Positions 35,250 through 49,204 of a DNA stretch of 64,000 nt are shown one piece after another. Position 1 is the first letter of the stretch. The number at the start of each line of letters is the position of its first letter. Source of the DNA: Ceratothoa steindachneri. Its lineage: Eukaryota; Arthropoda; Malacostraca; Isopoda; Cymothoidae. Under the pieces are notes generated by a model that saw only the letters and a list, made by a program, of their open reading frames with translations, made no database searches and had not been told where the DNA came from. The position numbers were made by a program, and so were the translations under genes. Location: assembly GCA_963969495.1 (NCBI GenBank), contig OZ018323.1:74496920-74560919 (forward strand). The letters run 5' to 3'.

Positions 35250-36775
35250 TGAAGAAGAAAAACTTAAAGAGCGTAGATTCCTTTTGACTTCAATCTCAGA
35301 TGATAAAGAGCTACTGGTGCCCTCATCTTTAAAGTCGTTCCAATATCTCCTCCTAGTAAGATGTAGGATAGAACCGAAAACTACTTGTAATCGTCTATTG
35401 GATGGCTTTTTTGTTCAATGGCATCCTTAAGCTCGCTTATAGCTCTCTTCCTTGCATCAGACAGCTCGCTTGTCAGGAGACAACGGAGGCTTTCTTCATT
35501 CATGAAGGACGTGCAAGATTTGTGGTCGAAGAAGCCCCACTGCTCCCAAAACCTGACAAAGAGGGGGACATTAGGCCCGTAGGATGGTCCATAACAGTGT
35601 TTGTAAACGTCCCCGAGATCACTTCTAGGATGTGCTGCCTGCACGCAAACCAGAGGAGATTCCTTCCCAGACCCTCCTTAATCTTAGTGAAGGTTCCTTC
35701 ATTGGGACCCGTATTCGAGGCAGTAGTGTCAAACATGACTCCTTGAAAGCGCTCTCCAGTCCAGTGTCGGATGCCGCCTTGATGACAGCCTCTGCCATGT
35801 GAGGATCAGTGCCTTGGGAATCTTGGATGGTTCTAAGAGTTACTCCTTGTCCCTAACGGTGAGTAAATGGCAAGCATCTCAATGTGTTGACGTCCCCCAG
35901 TGATGTAGGGCAGCTGCTTGGCATCCCAGTGAAGTAGCACAAGGCGTCTCCCTGAGACTTCTATCTTCTCCTATTGCGTTTCTTTCTCCTATGACGGTAG
36001 GTGGAGCTTGTAGGGAGCGTAATGTTGCCGATATTCTGACCAGTTGCCTTGGCCACTGCTCCTACCACTGCCATCGCAGCCTGATCTGAGACCTTAAAGC
36101 GATCCAGTTTGGTGTTCATTTTCTTTGACAGGATCATAGCAGACTTCTTTCCACCTCTTTTCTTAGGAGGACTTAGACACTTGAATTCGGTATCGCTTCC
36201 ATCCGTTTCCCCGTGAGAGGATGAAGGCGATGAGGCTACCTAGCTTGAAGGTACAACACTTAAGGCGATCTTTCTCTCCATCTCCGCAGCCCGTTTTTGC
36301 TTCAAAACCGCTTCTTACCGTTTCCGCTTTTTCTCTTGGAGCCTTCCTGACACAGTGCCCATTCCGGTCATTGAGGAAGTCCATCGATCCTCTCTTTGGC
36401 TGATTAAGAAGACCCTGTCCTCCTTGTTTGTGGTCTTCTCAGAGGCATCTCTGTGCGCCGCATTGAACAATTCATCAAGCTCCCCCTGAAATATCTCATT
36501 CATCCTTGCCGTTTCCAAAGATTTATCTTGTGCTTCCGAAGACAATCTTTGCCTTGCTGTAACGCAGTGTAGAGGTAGGGAGACCTTCCTTCTCCTAAAT
36601 CCCCAGGACTACCTCCACGGTCTTCTTTGCAACCTCCGCCCTTTTTTTCCTTCGCAGACCGTGGTGTAAGTACAATTTTCGGAGCACTTGCTCTTTTGAG
36701 AGGAGACGGCTCCCGATGATGTTTTCTTCTGGGTGACCGATCAACCACCACTGTTTGCCAATAGAAACCATCGCA
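35250..36775 (-). pseudogene. second transposase-like multicopy arthropod family, broken copy
   Basis: Minus-strand blocks in order. A basic N-terminal region spans about 36775-36540. 36545-36315 reads LDELFNAAHRDASEKTTNKE, then EDRVFLISQRED and SMTGMGTVSGRL. About 35950-35860 reads LVLLHWDAKQLPYITGG. A frame-disturbed stretch has TDPHMAEAVIKAASDTGLES. 35736-35500 reads VMFDTTASNTGPNEG, LGRNLLWFACRQHILEVISG and a GPNVPLFVRFWEQW region. After a frameshift it ends HPIDDYK, then stop and ILLGGDIGTTLKMRAPVALY (to about 35290). The HWD-K, FDTT-x-NTG and ACR-H blocks are family hallmarks I know from many arthropod genomes. The pair of Asp blocks suggests an RNase H-like transposase, but that is inference. 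The deleted mariner lies against the 3' side. Confidence 0.62.
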
Positions 36776-37273
<498 letters not shown>

Positions 37274-37699
37274 TTGCAGAATCTTCGGGAAGCGCAAGTG
37301 AAATACGAAGAGTAAATCAAATTTGACGAATATGAAGGTTTCGTACATCGACCTTGTATAACATCAACAGTTTTATGTCCATTTTACAAAAAATAGACAA
37401 ATATTTAAAATAGAGTTAAAATATAACATAGTTAATTGGACAAAGAAAAGATAAAAACAACAAAACACAAAAATAATTAAATAAATAACTAATAAGCATT
37501 GAAAAATTGGTTTACCATGCAAAGGTCCCTATATACGATGGTGCTCCTGAGTCGACGGTGGTGTTGTGGTGGAAATTAGATTTAAATAATTAGTGATGCC
37601 ATGTTAGTTGAATATGTAGGAAGGAAATAGATGGTTGGATTTCAAATAATTAATAAAGGTGTTGAAGACTGTTGATAGTTGAAATCCGCATAGATGCTC

Positions 37700-38530
37700 A
37701 TCACCCGAAAATGAACAGAACAGCCAGATCAATACGAAGATACATAAACACACTGGAATAATAGCTTAGACAAAATCGAATGACACTATCAACTCCATAA
37801 TTCCAAGCTCCATAAAACTCAGAAATCATACTCATCGATAATTTCCATCATTAAACAAATCTCTCAGAATTTAGGGAATCACATTCGACACTCACATGAT
37901 CTTCGTATAACTAACTTATCATTGTCACAAAACGTAAACGATTTAAAAGCACTATTAAGCCTCACTAGATCAACATTTAAATAATTCATAGGCATCTTAA
38001 ACAAGTTCATAGCATCACTTGGTGCTCAACTTTCTCCAAAAGTAAACACTAACACTTACACGCATAGACGAATATAATGCCATTTGAAGTACACCACAAA
38101 TTATAAGAACTCAATATTTTACATACTCATCTCTAAACCGATGCCATCGCAATCAGCATCTTACAACAAATCTTTGAAAAACGTAACCCCACGATATTAC
38201 TTTAAATCCTAGTAATATTAAACTTTGATTTTCCCAGCCCTTACTTAATTAATTGCAACCTCATATAGCTCATCGTGAGACAATTAAACCCTCTTCTCAT
38301 AAACAATATTCTACGTGAACGTCCTCCCAAAATAGACAGGAAACAGAGTAATTTAGCATGACTTAATCAGACAACTTTTCAATCTCCTAGATAAAAAACA
38401 CACAAAAACTAACATGCAGCAGATTTACTTTAAACACATAATTGCTCACCTTACTACAAGAAATAAGGATGAACCAGGGCTATGCTTTGGCGTTTCTGGA
38501 GCCAACCAGCCTTTTTGATTAGAGGTAGGA
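37700..38530 (+). pseudogene. possible LINE RT C-terminal relic
   Basis: Heavily decayed. The plus-strand translation shows SLRI-x-GITFDTHMIF (compare LRILGITFDTHLTF after the RT palm of Jockey-like elements). Then come VNDLKALLSLTRSTFK (compare LKALAGTSFG) and FIASLGAQLSP. Near 38325-38390 a stretch reads ERPPKIDRKQSNLA then LNQTTFQSPR (compare LPR-R-TLAQLRSG). Many stops separate these. It is a plausible but unproven retrotransposon remnant. The flanking 37271-37699 shows nothing. Confidence 0.35.
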
Positions 38531-41500
38531 AGGCAAAATATAATTAGGTAAATGACCAAATGAAAATAGATGGAAAAGAAAAGATCAGTGCAAATAAATA
38601 TCTTTTAGAAAAGTGAGGTATAATAATATTTTAAACTTTGAACTTAATGATTTTCACACCACTCGCAGTTGAGTAGCAAATAGTAGATAGTTCTTAGTAT
38701 TTCTAGTTAGCCTTCATGCAAAACTCGAGACCTTCATGAGTGATGGTCTGACAGAGAATGTGAGATATATCAAGCCTCGTTCGGGACTACCATTAATAAG
38801 ACGGCTAGCTGCAAACTTAGGGTGAAGAGCTGGGCTGTACAGCTAAGTACCACACTATTTCTTCAGATCTTGAATGTTTTTGATCATAACAGTAAGTAAC
38901 AAAATTTCACTTTTTATTGACCTTGGGTTAAAAGTGTTATTGCCCAATTGTTTGCCACCAATCACCATCTTTGAGTGAGCTAGCTTAATTCATGCCCTTT
39001 CCTTTCAAGATGACTTTAAAAGCGAATATCGTTTAGGGTTTTAAAGATATTAATACCACATTTCTGGAAAGTTAAGAAAATATAAATAGCTCACCATCAT
39101 CCTAAATAATAACAAACCCCAGAGACCTAACTTATTGGCTTAACATGAAAAACACCACAAAATATTCAAAAAAAGAACAACAAAATTCCCGTAAAAATTC
39201 ATAACATCGCTATGTCAAAGCTTTCTTCATTCGACAGCCGTGTTTGGAGAAAATACGAAGCTCAACTTACAGTACAACAAAAGAATCTTTAACTAGTCAA
39301 GTCCTACTCTATTAAACGATAGGGAGACTTTAATTAAACTGTAGCAGCATCGTCAATTTCTTTCAATTTTGCGATCATTTTTTGAAAGATAAAAAAGCAT
39401 TCACTTCATGGCAGAATTCTAAGTATATTCAAATTTGAAAGTAGTTAGTATGGTCTCCAAATCTGGAAGAAATTTACCAGCATCTCCCTACCCCAAAGAA
39501 AAATCGTAAAAATACAGCAAGCGCTCTCCACCTCATACCTCGTCTGATTGTTCGAACATCTACGTAAAATTCTCACGCCTGAAATGCAGCCTGATTATTG
39601 ATTAAAAATTACCCCCCATCTTTTTTCACTTTCGAATATGAAATGATATAGCAACGAGGCCTTATCATGCCGGGATTATGTTAGAAGAAACGAGCACAGA
39701 AAGAGGTAAATCTATAAAAATTCGAAATGTGTTCAAGATATATAGCAGCAGATCTTCCCGGTAGGATTTAGGGCCCCAAGAGCAAACTGTGGTAGCTGTG
39801 AACAAGAGGTCACACAAGCCACCAGATGTCATCTGCTATACCCATAATCCTCCAAAAAATGCAAATAAATCCTGCGAAGCAAAAAATGGTCGCCATTGGG
39901 AAACAACATAACAGACTAATTTTTTATATCTAGAAATAGTAATAGTAAGATTACTCTCGATAGGTTTCTTTACTTTTTTATAAATCAAAAGAATCTAAAA
40001 TGGTTTAGATAGTAATATAAATCCAAATTGTGTGGGTGTATTGCGTTAAAACGTGAAGAAACTTTTGTTTTTACGATTGTCGCATTAAATAAGCCAGAGC
40101 TAATCTGATTTCTTCCTTAAAGCAATTTTTAAGATTAGGTTGGGACGAGATTTTCGAGTTATATAAATTGCTTTTCACTGAAAGCAATTCAAAGTGATTT
40201 TTTCCCTTCAGTACCTTTGTTTTATAATCGGCGGCTATCATTTATGCACAATAGAATGGAATTAATTGTGTATTAAATTATATTTCGAATTAACTATAGA
40301 GTTAAATTTTAAATAATGCAACATAAAATAAAGTCATCTAAACTGGTTATTTTGGCCGTGCATAAATATTAATTAATCTAACCTAAAATATACTCCTAAT
40401 CAAAGTTATTGATCTTATTTCAGGCTAAATATGTAAATAAATTCATTCAAATAATACTTTCTACTTTAGAAAATCGATTCTAAAACAAGGATAATAAGGG
40501 AAAAACACATTTTTTTGGTGCTTTTCAAGGGAAAAGTCACTAAATTCTTGCCTTGCGCTAATCATAACAGCCCATAACTGATTCTCTTCAGTAAAATTAA
40601 GCTACCTGTAATTTACATAATAAATAGATTAATATCGAATTTGGTCACATTTTGCGTCGATGCCATGCCAAAGTCTCGGTGTGACCCGTGGGAAAGTGCT
40701 GCGCAGGATTTCAGGTGATATTTTTTTCCCCACCATTTTTTAAGTTAATGCGACAGTTTGATAGACTGCACTCTAAAGTCTACGAGATTCAAATCTGTCG
40801 AATTCGGAGGCAAAGTTTCTTTGACAAAATTTAAAATTAGCCTGACATCAGTCTCGGGAATAAGTTTAGTCGCACTTCAGTGCACTCAATTCAATATGGA
40901 TATCAAAATCCCCTCTCAAAAGGGATTTAAGTTTCTCAACTCCGATTGATTGTTTAACTTATATTAGCAGAGCTTCTTAGCGTGGTTTACTGACATCAAC
41001 ACCAAAGCCTGTTTCTTAGGATAAGTGTTTGCTTCAAAATAACTATAATTACCCAACTGCTTTAGTGTTTATTAGTGTATCGCATTAATTATGTATTAAT
41101 TAAAGCTTTTTTTATCTTGGGCAACTTTTAGGAAAATAAATTGGTCGACGAGTTTAAAAAAAGGGAACTGGTTCTTGAGGTTTATCACTAGAACTTCGCG
41201 AAGTGGATACAAATGCCTTAGTTGAGTGTGTAGCTACAAACACTAGGTCTTTTTTGATGATAATGAGTTTAAACCTAATAAAGCGCGAATAATTATTTAA
41301 ATTTTGAAAATAATTATGTCACAAGTAAGATGATCTTCCATGTGAATCTGAAGCATCGTTTGTTAGCTTCGACTCTGTTCTCGCTTAAACAAATGTGAGT
41401 TATGGTCAAACAAGCTCAAAATTTCCTACTTTAATTTTTCTTCGTTCCTACTACTGAAGTACTGAGAGTTGTTACCACTTACAGTAATAACATTTAAAAT

Positions 41501-42282
41501 TAAACTTTCTATTTTTCCCAAGGATAATTAAATGACTAAAGAACGCAAAAACTAAATAAAATAAAGATAAACAGGTACATAAGAAGATCTTCTTTCGTAA
41601 TCTGTTTGGAGACTACTACCACAATTTCAACATAGAATTCTCGTAAAGAGAACAATCGATATTATTTTTGCCTTAAATAATGTAGAGAAGGGAAGATGAA
41701 CAACGGAGTGTTGACAAAACTTTCAGAGGAAGGTTTGTTTTAATTCTTGGCAATAGTAACTGTTAGTCGAGTAGGAGTAAATAAAGAACGATATGCCATA
41801 GAGTAAAGAGTAATTGTATGTATCAGCGAGAAATATATATGTCAGTTTTACTATATCAATGATTGAATACCTTAACATTGCATCTAGCATGGCTAGGGAA
41901 CACCCCTTTTGTAGACCGAGCATGTTACTGTATCAAATATATTAGTCTTCAAACTAACTGTTCCACTTGTTATTTTAACATTATATAATTGATTCACCCA
42001 TACATAATTTTATCTCACCTGTCATTGCATGGTATATATTACAGTAAAATCATACTCTAGCAGCGTAAATTGTTCAGATACTTAGCTCTTCTGTTACCGT
42101 TTTCAAGAAGCGCAAACTTAATTGGAAGCAAACTGTTGTGCGCGACGAGATAGGTAAAAGGCTCAAAGGTCTTTGTGATACTAACAAAATGAGTTCTAAA
42201 TAGGAATGGTATGAAATGATACTATTTTATAGTATGATTCCTAAAGTGCCTGGACCAATTGGAAATATCAACTGTTCTTTTC
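38531..42282. other. no recognisable gene; one weak zinc-knuckle-like spot
   Basis: AT-rich, no convincing gene. At about 39785-39830 the plus strand reads NCGSCEQEVTQATRC, like a C-x2-C-x4-H-x4-C zinc knuckle with the His position altered. It could be a scrap of a retroelement gag, but this is weak. The frame 40758-40949 has no recognisable motif. Confidence 0.3.
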
Positions 42283-42530
42283 TTTCACCAGACCTTTCCA
42301 ATGTTGAGAGCTTTTTTTTGGGGGGGGGGGTAGGCTATAGGAGAAGTTATATTCAATGAATATTAAAGATACAAGACACCTGAGGGAACGCATCCAAATG
42401 AATGCATCGGGTTATTTTAAATCTTGCAAATTGCATCGAACTTTCCTTTACGAGTGGTGCAAATCACATTTAAGATTGTTAATTTTTAATATTAAAATTA
42501 AATAAATTATTGTTCAAATTAAAGAAAATA
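42283..42530 (+). pseudogene. Tc1/mariner-like transposase C-terminal scrap (copy 2)
   Basis: Reads SPDLSNVESFFLGG (compare SPDLTPCDFFLWG) and then NLANCIELSFTSGANHI (compare NLA-RIE-CI-x-GGHI), with a T/G homopolymer run at 42312-42330. Block order and nucleotide matches pair it with 29690-29995. Non-functional. Confidence 0.5.
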
Positions 42531-43595
42531 TCGATCAATTAATTTTCTTTAATTGTAATTATAATTTTTTTCTATGTGGCTAGAATAATACAGATCAAAC
42601 TTTAGCTTACAAATTATTTCTTACCATTATCTAAAATTCTCTGTGACGACAAAAACTAATCAAGAGGGTTGTAAATCATTTCGTGATTTGCGAGAAATAT
42701 GAATGCTAATTGAGTGGCTACCAAAATATATTCCTACCAATAAATTGCACGAGAGTCAAGCTGCAGAAGCCGAAATTCCTACTTACCAGTCAAATTCAAA
42801 GATGAGCTGTACAAGGCTCTTTTAAGATGAATTCCATAATCAGACAAATAATGTTACTAGATCCACGCTAAGTATACGCGATGGTCAAAAAGTGTGAGTA
42901 AATCTCTGGTATTTAGTGTTAACATAGTGCCAAGGGATAAAGATACGCCGGAATTTTAGTGGAGATAACTAGCAAAGTTGTACTAACTGCATGGTAAATC
43001 TGAATTTTTCCACAAAAAAGGAAAGAAAACATAAATCGGCTCTTTTTCAATAAAACGAACCAAATTTTGCAATTTAAATAAAAACGCACCTAAAATTACA
43101 AATTTCAAGAGAACCGAACCGAAAGTAAATGTTTTGAAAAGGAAAATTTATAAATATGTAATGTTTATTTCAATAACTAAAGAATAAACCCTATTAGATA
43201 CTAATTTTAATCTCCCTAAAGTTTTAGTTAACATGATCATTTAAACTTTGTTTTATGTTAGATTAGGTATCTTAATTTGAACTGACTAAAGCTTTACGAA
43301 CTTGCCACTTGCTGTTTTTATTCCATTTATCTGAATCCATCAATGCATAAAACAAATCCAATGGCTTAATTGGTCTTTGTTTGGAATAAGGACCCATTTG
43401 TTATGGAGCTTCCAGTCGTTTGCAATCATTGTATACGACTCTCTAAGTAAATACAACTGTAAGTTTTTCCTATTTAGAGTTTTCATTTTTTAGCAGAAAT
43501 GGAAGTGGGTCCCCCATTAGTAGACCAAGAAAGCCAATCTAGAACATATTATTACCGAATTTTCCCACGTTGAGAATAACAAAGCCAAATTCACT
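42531..43595. other. no recognisable gene
   Basis: AT-rich, no supportable feature. Confidence 0.45.
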
Positions 43596-43745
43596 TATGT
43601 TATGTATATTATCTTCGCTATTCTGAAGATTATACGATAAATCATTACCAAACCGAACTTAATGATAGATAATGTTATATATATTATCTTCGCTATTCTG
43701 AAGATTATACGATAAATTATTACCAAACCAAACTTAATGATAGAT
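43596..43745. repeat. 75-bp tandem duplication
   Basis: Two adjacent 75-bp units (43596-43670 and 43671-43745) differing at about four positions. Landmark ttcgctattctgaagatta occurs 75 bases apart. The repetitive 67-residue minus-strand frame here results from it. Confidence 0.93.
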
Positions 43746-44689
43746 AACACATTTAATCCGGTCCAAATTTCAAGAATTTGCTGCATTAAAAGGGTCATAA
43801 CTATTATATAGATTTATCGTAATGGTAGACCTTTTCCCTGATCACTGTGATTACAGTTCCTTTTAATTCTTTTTACTTATTTTTATTCCCTTATTATTTT
43901 CTTCTTTACTGATATTATTCCCAATTAATCATCACATTTGGCAGCATTTCAATAAATAAAATCGAATTTTAATTAATCATTCGTTGCATTTCCTCTAGTT
44001 TTTCGTAGAATTTCTTATGTTCACTGCTTTTACCCAATTTCTTAAAAAACTCTAAGAATTTAAATTCATTCAGCTCTTTATATCGGAAGGAATTTCTTAT
44101 AAATTCATACTGGAAATATTTTAAAAAAATAATACGTTAGCATATTTGAAAATTCATTAGCCTTGGATTTATAAAAAGTTATCTTTTAATAACAGTTGAT
44201 ATCACTTTTGAGAAAACAAACTAAAAGATATTAATTGAAATAAAATGGAGAGGGCTAGCCCACTCTAATCCAAGATGTTTTTTTTAACTCAGAGGGAATT
44301 AAGAGACTTAAAATTTTTTTCTAACCTGTTTAATCATTATTTAGAAATAAAGAAATGGCAAGGAAAAAAACTTTGAACTGTAACTTAGGCTTAATACGAC
44401 AAATGTAACTGAGAGCAAAATATTGTGAAAAGAATGCAGTTAAAATTGGTGGGCTCGCACGTTCTTATGCATTAAAGGTGGTAAAAACTGAAGAGGGTAA
44501 TTTAACGGACTGTTATTCAAGCGAAAGGAAATGAGCCTTGCTGGTTTTCAAGTTAGAAATGCAAGATGTTAGGAGTCCAAGTGCCAGGCAAAAGAATTGA
44601 AGAATTCAAAGTATTCTTCCAAGCGCACTACTTTTCTCCTCGAAAATGGCCTCTGTCGTAGTAAAAACCTCCCAACCATATACTATATA
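43746..44689. other. no recognisable gene
   Basis: AT-rich, no supportable feature. Confidence 0.45.
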
Positions 44690-45940
44690 TCTATTCTTTG
44701 TGGGGATTATTCTATATTCGAGTGCGGGGATTTAATCAGATGGCCGAGTATTATTCTACGTTAATAAATAGGCCTGAAGAGGGCTTATTTATCTTCAATA
44801 TACTTAAGAAGTGGAACGGAGCCCAAGGATAAATAATATTAGCAGCATTAATAAAAAAGGAATTTTATTAATTTATCTAACTAACAACAAATGGAAAATA
44901 TTAACATGACCGGGGATTAAAATGGGAGATACACATGAAATGAAAAAAAGGTTATGGATAAATTTGACTAAGCGGAGGATTTAGATTTGGAGGGATTTAA
45001 AATGACAAAACAAACAAGAAGGGAAAGGGGCGGCTAAATCCGTATTAAAGCACGGAGTTACGTTGGCCTAAAGTTAAATAGTTAAATGCAATCGTAGCTT
45101 ACGTATTTATGAGGTCGTCGTGCAGAGGAAGGTGATTTGAAGGAATGGCTTCGGTCTGACTGGCGATTTCTTTCCCAGGAGGAGGGGTTTTTAGGGGGTT
45201 TGTCCTTAACGAGGGGGGAAGAAGGACTGACTTCGAGGAGTCAGAGTGAAGTGGGGCTCGGAAGTACGAGCGATCCTGGAGACAGGATACCGGAGATGTT
45301 CTGGATGAACAAATGAGGTTATTGGTGTAACCAAGCGTTCTCTTGAAGAATGTTAAAAGGGGGAAATCAAATTACAACTGACGTGATATCAGGGCAGCGA
45401 GAACCGTTTCTTGTCGAACGGGCTCAAAGAACAATGACTGTTCTACGGTTGTTCTCTTCTGAACAATTGAACAACAGGAGATGGGCCCTGTTGATTTTGC
45501 GTTTCAAGGGGAACGAACCTTGGCACTGAAGGATATAGTCCTCTTCTGTACAATAAGGGGGTTCTCGACAATATCGGGATCTGATTCAAATGCGAAATTC
45601 TATCGCATAAATAGCCTGAGCCAGCCCCTCGGGGTATGGGGCAATGGGGGACTTCCATGGAATGTCCCGCTGGCGATTTGAACACACTTATCTTCCCATA
45701 AGCCTACCTCAATCTCGGCAGATCGACGCCTGCTGGCAAACAAAGGATTGAACTTCCTTGATTAAACTTGGGGAGGGGGGAAGATAAGACTTGGGAAATG
45801 TTCGAGGCGATGAGAACGCCATGCTCCTCTCTTCTCGCGAAGTACACGTGGAGAGCATGAGTACAAATATGTGATAGAAGCGAGGCGCGGCAGCCTCAGC
45901 CAATTCTATCATTTGGCGCTTCGGGGAAATTCTATGTATT
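44690..45940 (-). promoter_or_regulatory. LTR-like or promoter segment
   Basis: Compositionally distinct from its AT-rich flanks. Read on the minus strand it starts near tgttaatacatagaa (about 45935). It has a TATA-like box (tatttat, plus-strand 45607-45613) with a TCAGA initiator about 30 bases downstream, then a long leader of changing composition. The layout resembles a retrotransposon LTR (U3, TATA, R, U5). No matching second LTR, primer-binding site or target duplication was found, so a solo LTR is only one possibility. Open frames inside (45443-45945) show no known domain. Confidence 0.35.
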
Positions 45941-46859
45941 AACAACTCTAACCCAGGGAAGTCGTGGAAGGTTAGTTAACCTTGCTTAGAATACGATTCT
46001 CTTATTGCACAGCCTTCTCTGAACTTATTGTCTGCCTAGCTTATTTTGATTCGACATTTCCACATAATCCCTATTCATCCAAATATTTTACATTTTTTTA
46101 ATTTCTTGCTAATATTTAAGTCCCCATAGTTTAAAATGCTTATTCTTAAGCATTCCTTTCAAATCATTTACTTCTCTGCTGCTGTTATGAATTTTAAATT
46201 TATCTTTGGATAGGCAAAATAACTAAGATGTTCTTCCATGTAGTATGTTTATTATTTTATCTCTTGCAAGAATTTCACTTTCGGAAGCAAATAACATTTG
46301 TTTTGTCTTATTAAGAATATATAATTATGAATCTAGAGAGGACATGATTCAAATATTACTCAGACAGTCTTGTTGATTATCTTTACTATTATAACTTCTG
46401 TATTTTTTTCATTATTTGGTATTGAAGAAGAACATACAAATTATAACAATGAAAAGCAAAGAAAAATTGAAATTTTGGCTTGTTAGGCGGTGTTCGGTGT
46501 CCAACAATGCAGTTTTACAGGATGTTTTCAAGATTGAATTTTGCGGGGGAGAAATGGACACTAAATAGTATTGTTTGGTTGGTTTGGGTTTGGTTAGGTT
46601 ATTTTAAGTTCACAAGTAAGTTTAGTTTATTTGAAGTAACATATGTATTTAGAAAAAAATATTGTAAATATATAACTTATATAGAAATTAATTTAACGTT
46701 TAAGCTCCGATACACACTGCAATATCTTCCTGAATAAGTCTGTAATTTCTTCTCTTATACGCACTCAAAATTAATTCAAATACGAACCAAACATCAAGCA
46801 GTGAGTCCCATAACGACGTTTATTTGAGCGTTTTAGTAAATTATATTTGCTCTTGATTT
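45941..46859. other. no recognisable gene
   Basis: AT-rich, no supportable feature. The frame 46480-46737 is unremarkable. Confidence 0.4.
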
Positions 46860-47330
46860 GCTTAGTATGTGTTCCTCCCTCTATAACGAACTGGACACTG
46901 TGTGTGAGTGATGTGTGTGATATTATACCTCAGAATATGTTTTATATGGCATATGATATCGATTCTGGAATAAATCGAAGGCTTAATACATTCCACTATT
47001 GTCTGACTATTTCTTGATTGAACAGTGTAGAAAAAAAACCTTATGAGTGTACAAGCACACCCCAGCGAGTACTGACTTTTTGGGCAGAATTCTACCCCTA
47101 TTGTACTCTCATCGATATCAACAGTTTTACTGACCATGCCAATAAGACTAGGACGTTTGTGGCCACGATATCCTTTTAATTCGATGCCAAGACGCCTAGC
47201 ATATCACAGAGAACAAGTGGTGGTCATGGACTCGTAGAGGTCCTCGGAGACGTCCTGGATGAAGCTTACTTCGCATTCGTTTACTTGTTGATGAACGGAT
47301 AGTTCGTTAAGTTTTCGCCATTTGAGACCC
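46860..47330 (-). pseudogene. possible IS1595/ISXO2-like transposase fragment
   Basis: Minus-strand translation includes RRLGIELKGYRGHKRPSLIG, then KTVDIDESTIG (compare K-T/V-EIDES-x-FG, the first catalytic block of ISXO2-like transposases), then SQTIVECIKPSIYSRIDIIC (compare TLL-x-CI-x-x-x-ILPGTTIISD). The order and spacing fit, but the glycine-rich middle is lost, and a stop lies upstream. Such elements are multicopy in many arthropods. Tentative. Confidence 0.33.
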
Positions 47331-49204
47331 AAATGGCTAATCAAAAATTATCCCTACTGGTGAAAAGGCATTTGTTTAGATAACAAGTGAATTTAGCCAT
47401 TATCTAGGAATGCTGAATGGAGTTCAAGCTGTTACTGTATTATGCTATCTCGCTATAATTATCGACCACGTCTAAATGAAATTAGGAACTAATACTCTTT
47501 CCCGACAATTGCCACTAATCTTAATAATTGAATTCGGAAAATATTGCCGATTTATAATTAATAGACTCAAATGTATTGAATATCAAGGTAATTATCAAAT
47601 CTTGTGATAACTCAGAAATTTCATGTAGAGTTGGAAGGAAATGGTTGAATTAAAACAATGATTAAAATATTAAAAGTTCTAGAGAGATATGCGGTATTGA
47701 GCCAGCCAAAGTAAAGGTCAAGATAATTAGCAACAACATTTTGAGGGTTATGTTTCTCATGAGATTATTGGGGAGCCTTGCAAGCGCAGATGATAAAAAG
47801 AACGGCAAATTTGAGAACCCGTGCAAAATGAGCTAATTGAACATCGGTACCACAGATCTACACTAAGATTTAGAAGACTCAGATTATTTTCAAACAGTTT
47901 AATATGAGAGATAGTTACTCAGGAATAAACTGGGAAATAACTTTCAAAACCTTTAAAATGAATGAATTTAAGCAATTAAGAAAAATAACCTAATCCCTAA
48001 ATTTATTGAAAGAATTCCCTCAATTATCTTTTTGGTGCAAGAAGGCATTGGCAGGTCTGCTTAAAATATGATATTGTGATCTAGGCCAAATCATATACCA
48101 TGACTAAACAATATATGTAGATAGTAGCAAACATAATTGACTGCCATGAATAACACGTGAAACTACATTTATGTATTCGATATTGCGTACATCGAATACT
48201 ATTTTCAAACAATTCGTTACAAATTTCATAATAATATTGTGAAAATGTTCCTCTCACTCCTCCCTTAAGTGTAAAAAGGAGAGTCGTGATCAAGATGACA
48301 GAAGAAAGAATGGGTGGTATTTTAAAGGGTCTGAGATTCAAGTCCGAAATTAAGGTGAGGAGCAAAAATACCACTTGTTCAATATGGAGATATTTAGCCT
48401 TTGTAGATATTATACCGACAATCTGAAATATCTTATTACGTAAATAAAACCAAATTTGTTGCAAATTCGACATATAACTGAATAAAGACCAGAAGGATCT
48501 CTAATTAAAAAAATATTCTTTAGAAAAGTACTATTTCCTTTTAAAGTTCCAAACAGCCTGGACATTAGAAAACTTATGACAACTGCTAAAAAATTTATTC
48601 AAATTTTCACTTTGTTAAAACAAGTTTGGATAGTACATTGTACAAAACCAATATTTTCCTACCATTGATTTGTATATTTATTCCTAAAAGAATATTTCCT
48701 CATACTGTTAATGATTACCTAATACATTCTCTTCTCTAAATAAAAAAAGGCGTCATGTTGTATCGTATTTTTCAATGTTTGCCATAAAATCTTAACTATT
48801 CAGATACTTTTAGTGATCAAGAAATATGAGAAAACGATAGTTTGGGCAAAATACACCAGATCAAATTTATAAGAAAATATACGAGGCAGACTACTTTACT
48901 TCTAGGTAAGATAAAACAACACCAAAAATACTCATATTATATCTGTAAATGTCAACCAAAAATAAACAAGTAGACAGCATAACTCAGGTAACAGACTCCA
49001 TAATAGAATAAAGCAATCATTTATCAAGCTCATGGTGGTATTGAAAATCACTAAAATAAGATTATTTTGTTAGATTATAGGAAATAAACTGGTGTTCAAG
49101 ATTAGGAGGTAGGGCAATTCTGATTTTGCTGATTTTATAATTGGATTAATCAATATATTTTGTGTAACGACATAAAAATTGGTAGTGAAAATCTATTATT
49201 GAAA
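47331..49204. other. no recognisable gene; one unexplained open frame
   Basis: AT-rich. The minus-strand frame 48473-48081 (130 codons) encodes a hydrophobic protein of unknown type with no motif I recognise. Its length is somewhat more than expected by chance, but it has no supporting context, so I do not call it a gene. Confidence 0.3.

Noticed and set aside
39785..39920. Zinc-knuckle-like CGSCEQEVTQATRC
   Set aside because: The His position is not His in this frame and nothing else of a gag protein is visible around it.
48081..48473. 130-codon hydrophobic minus-strand frame
   Set aside because: No recognisable domain, AT-driven composition and no splice or promoter context, so chance is the simpler reading.
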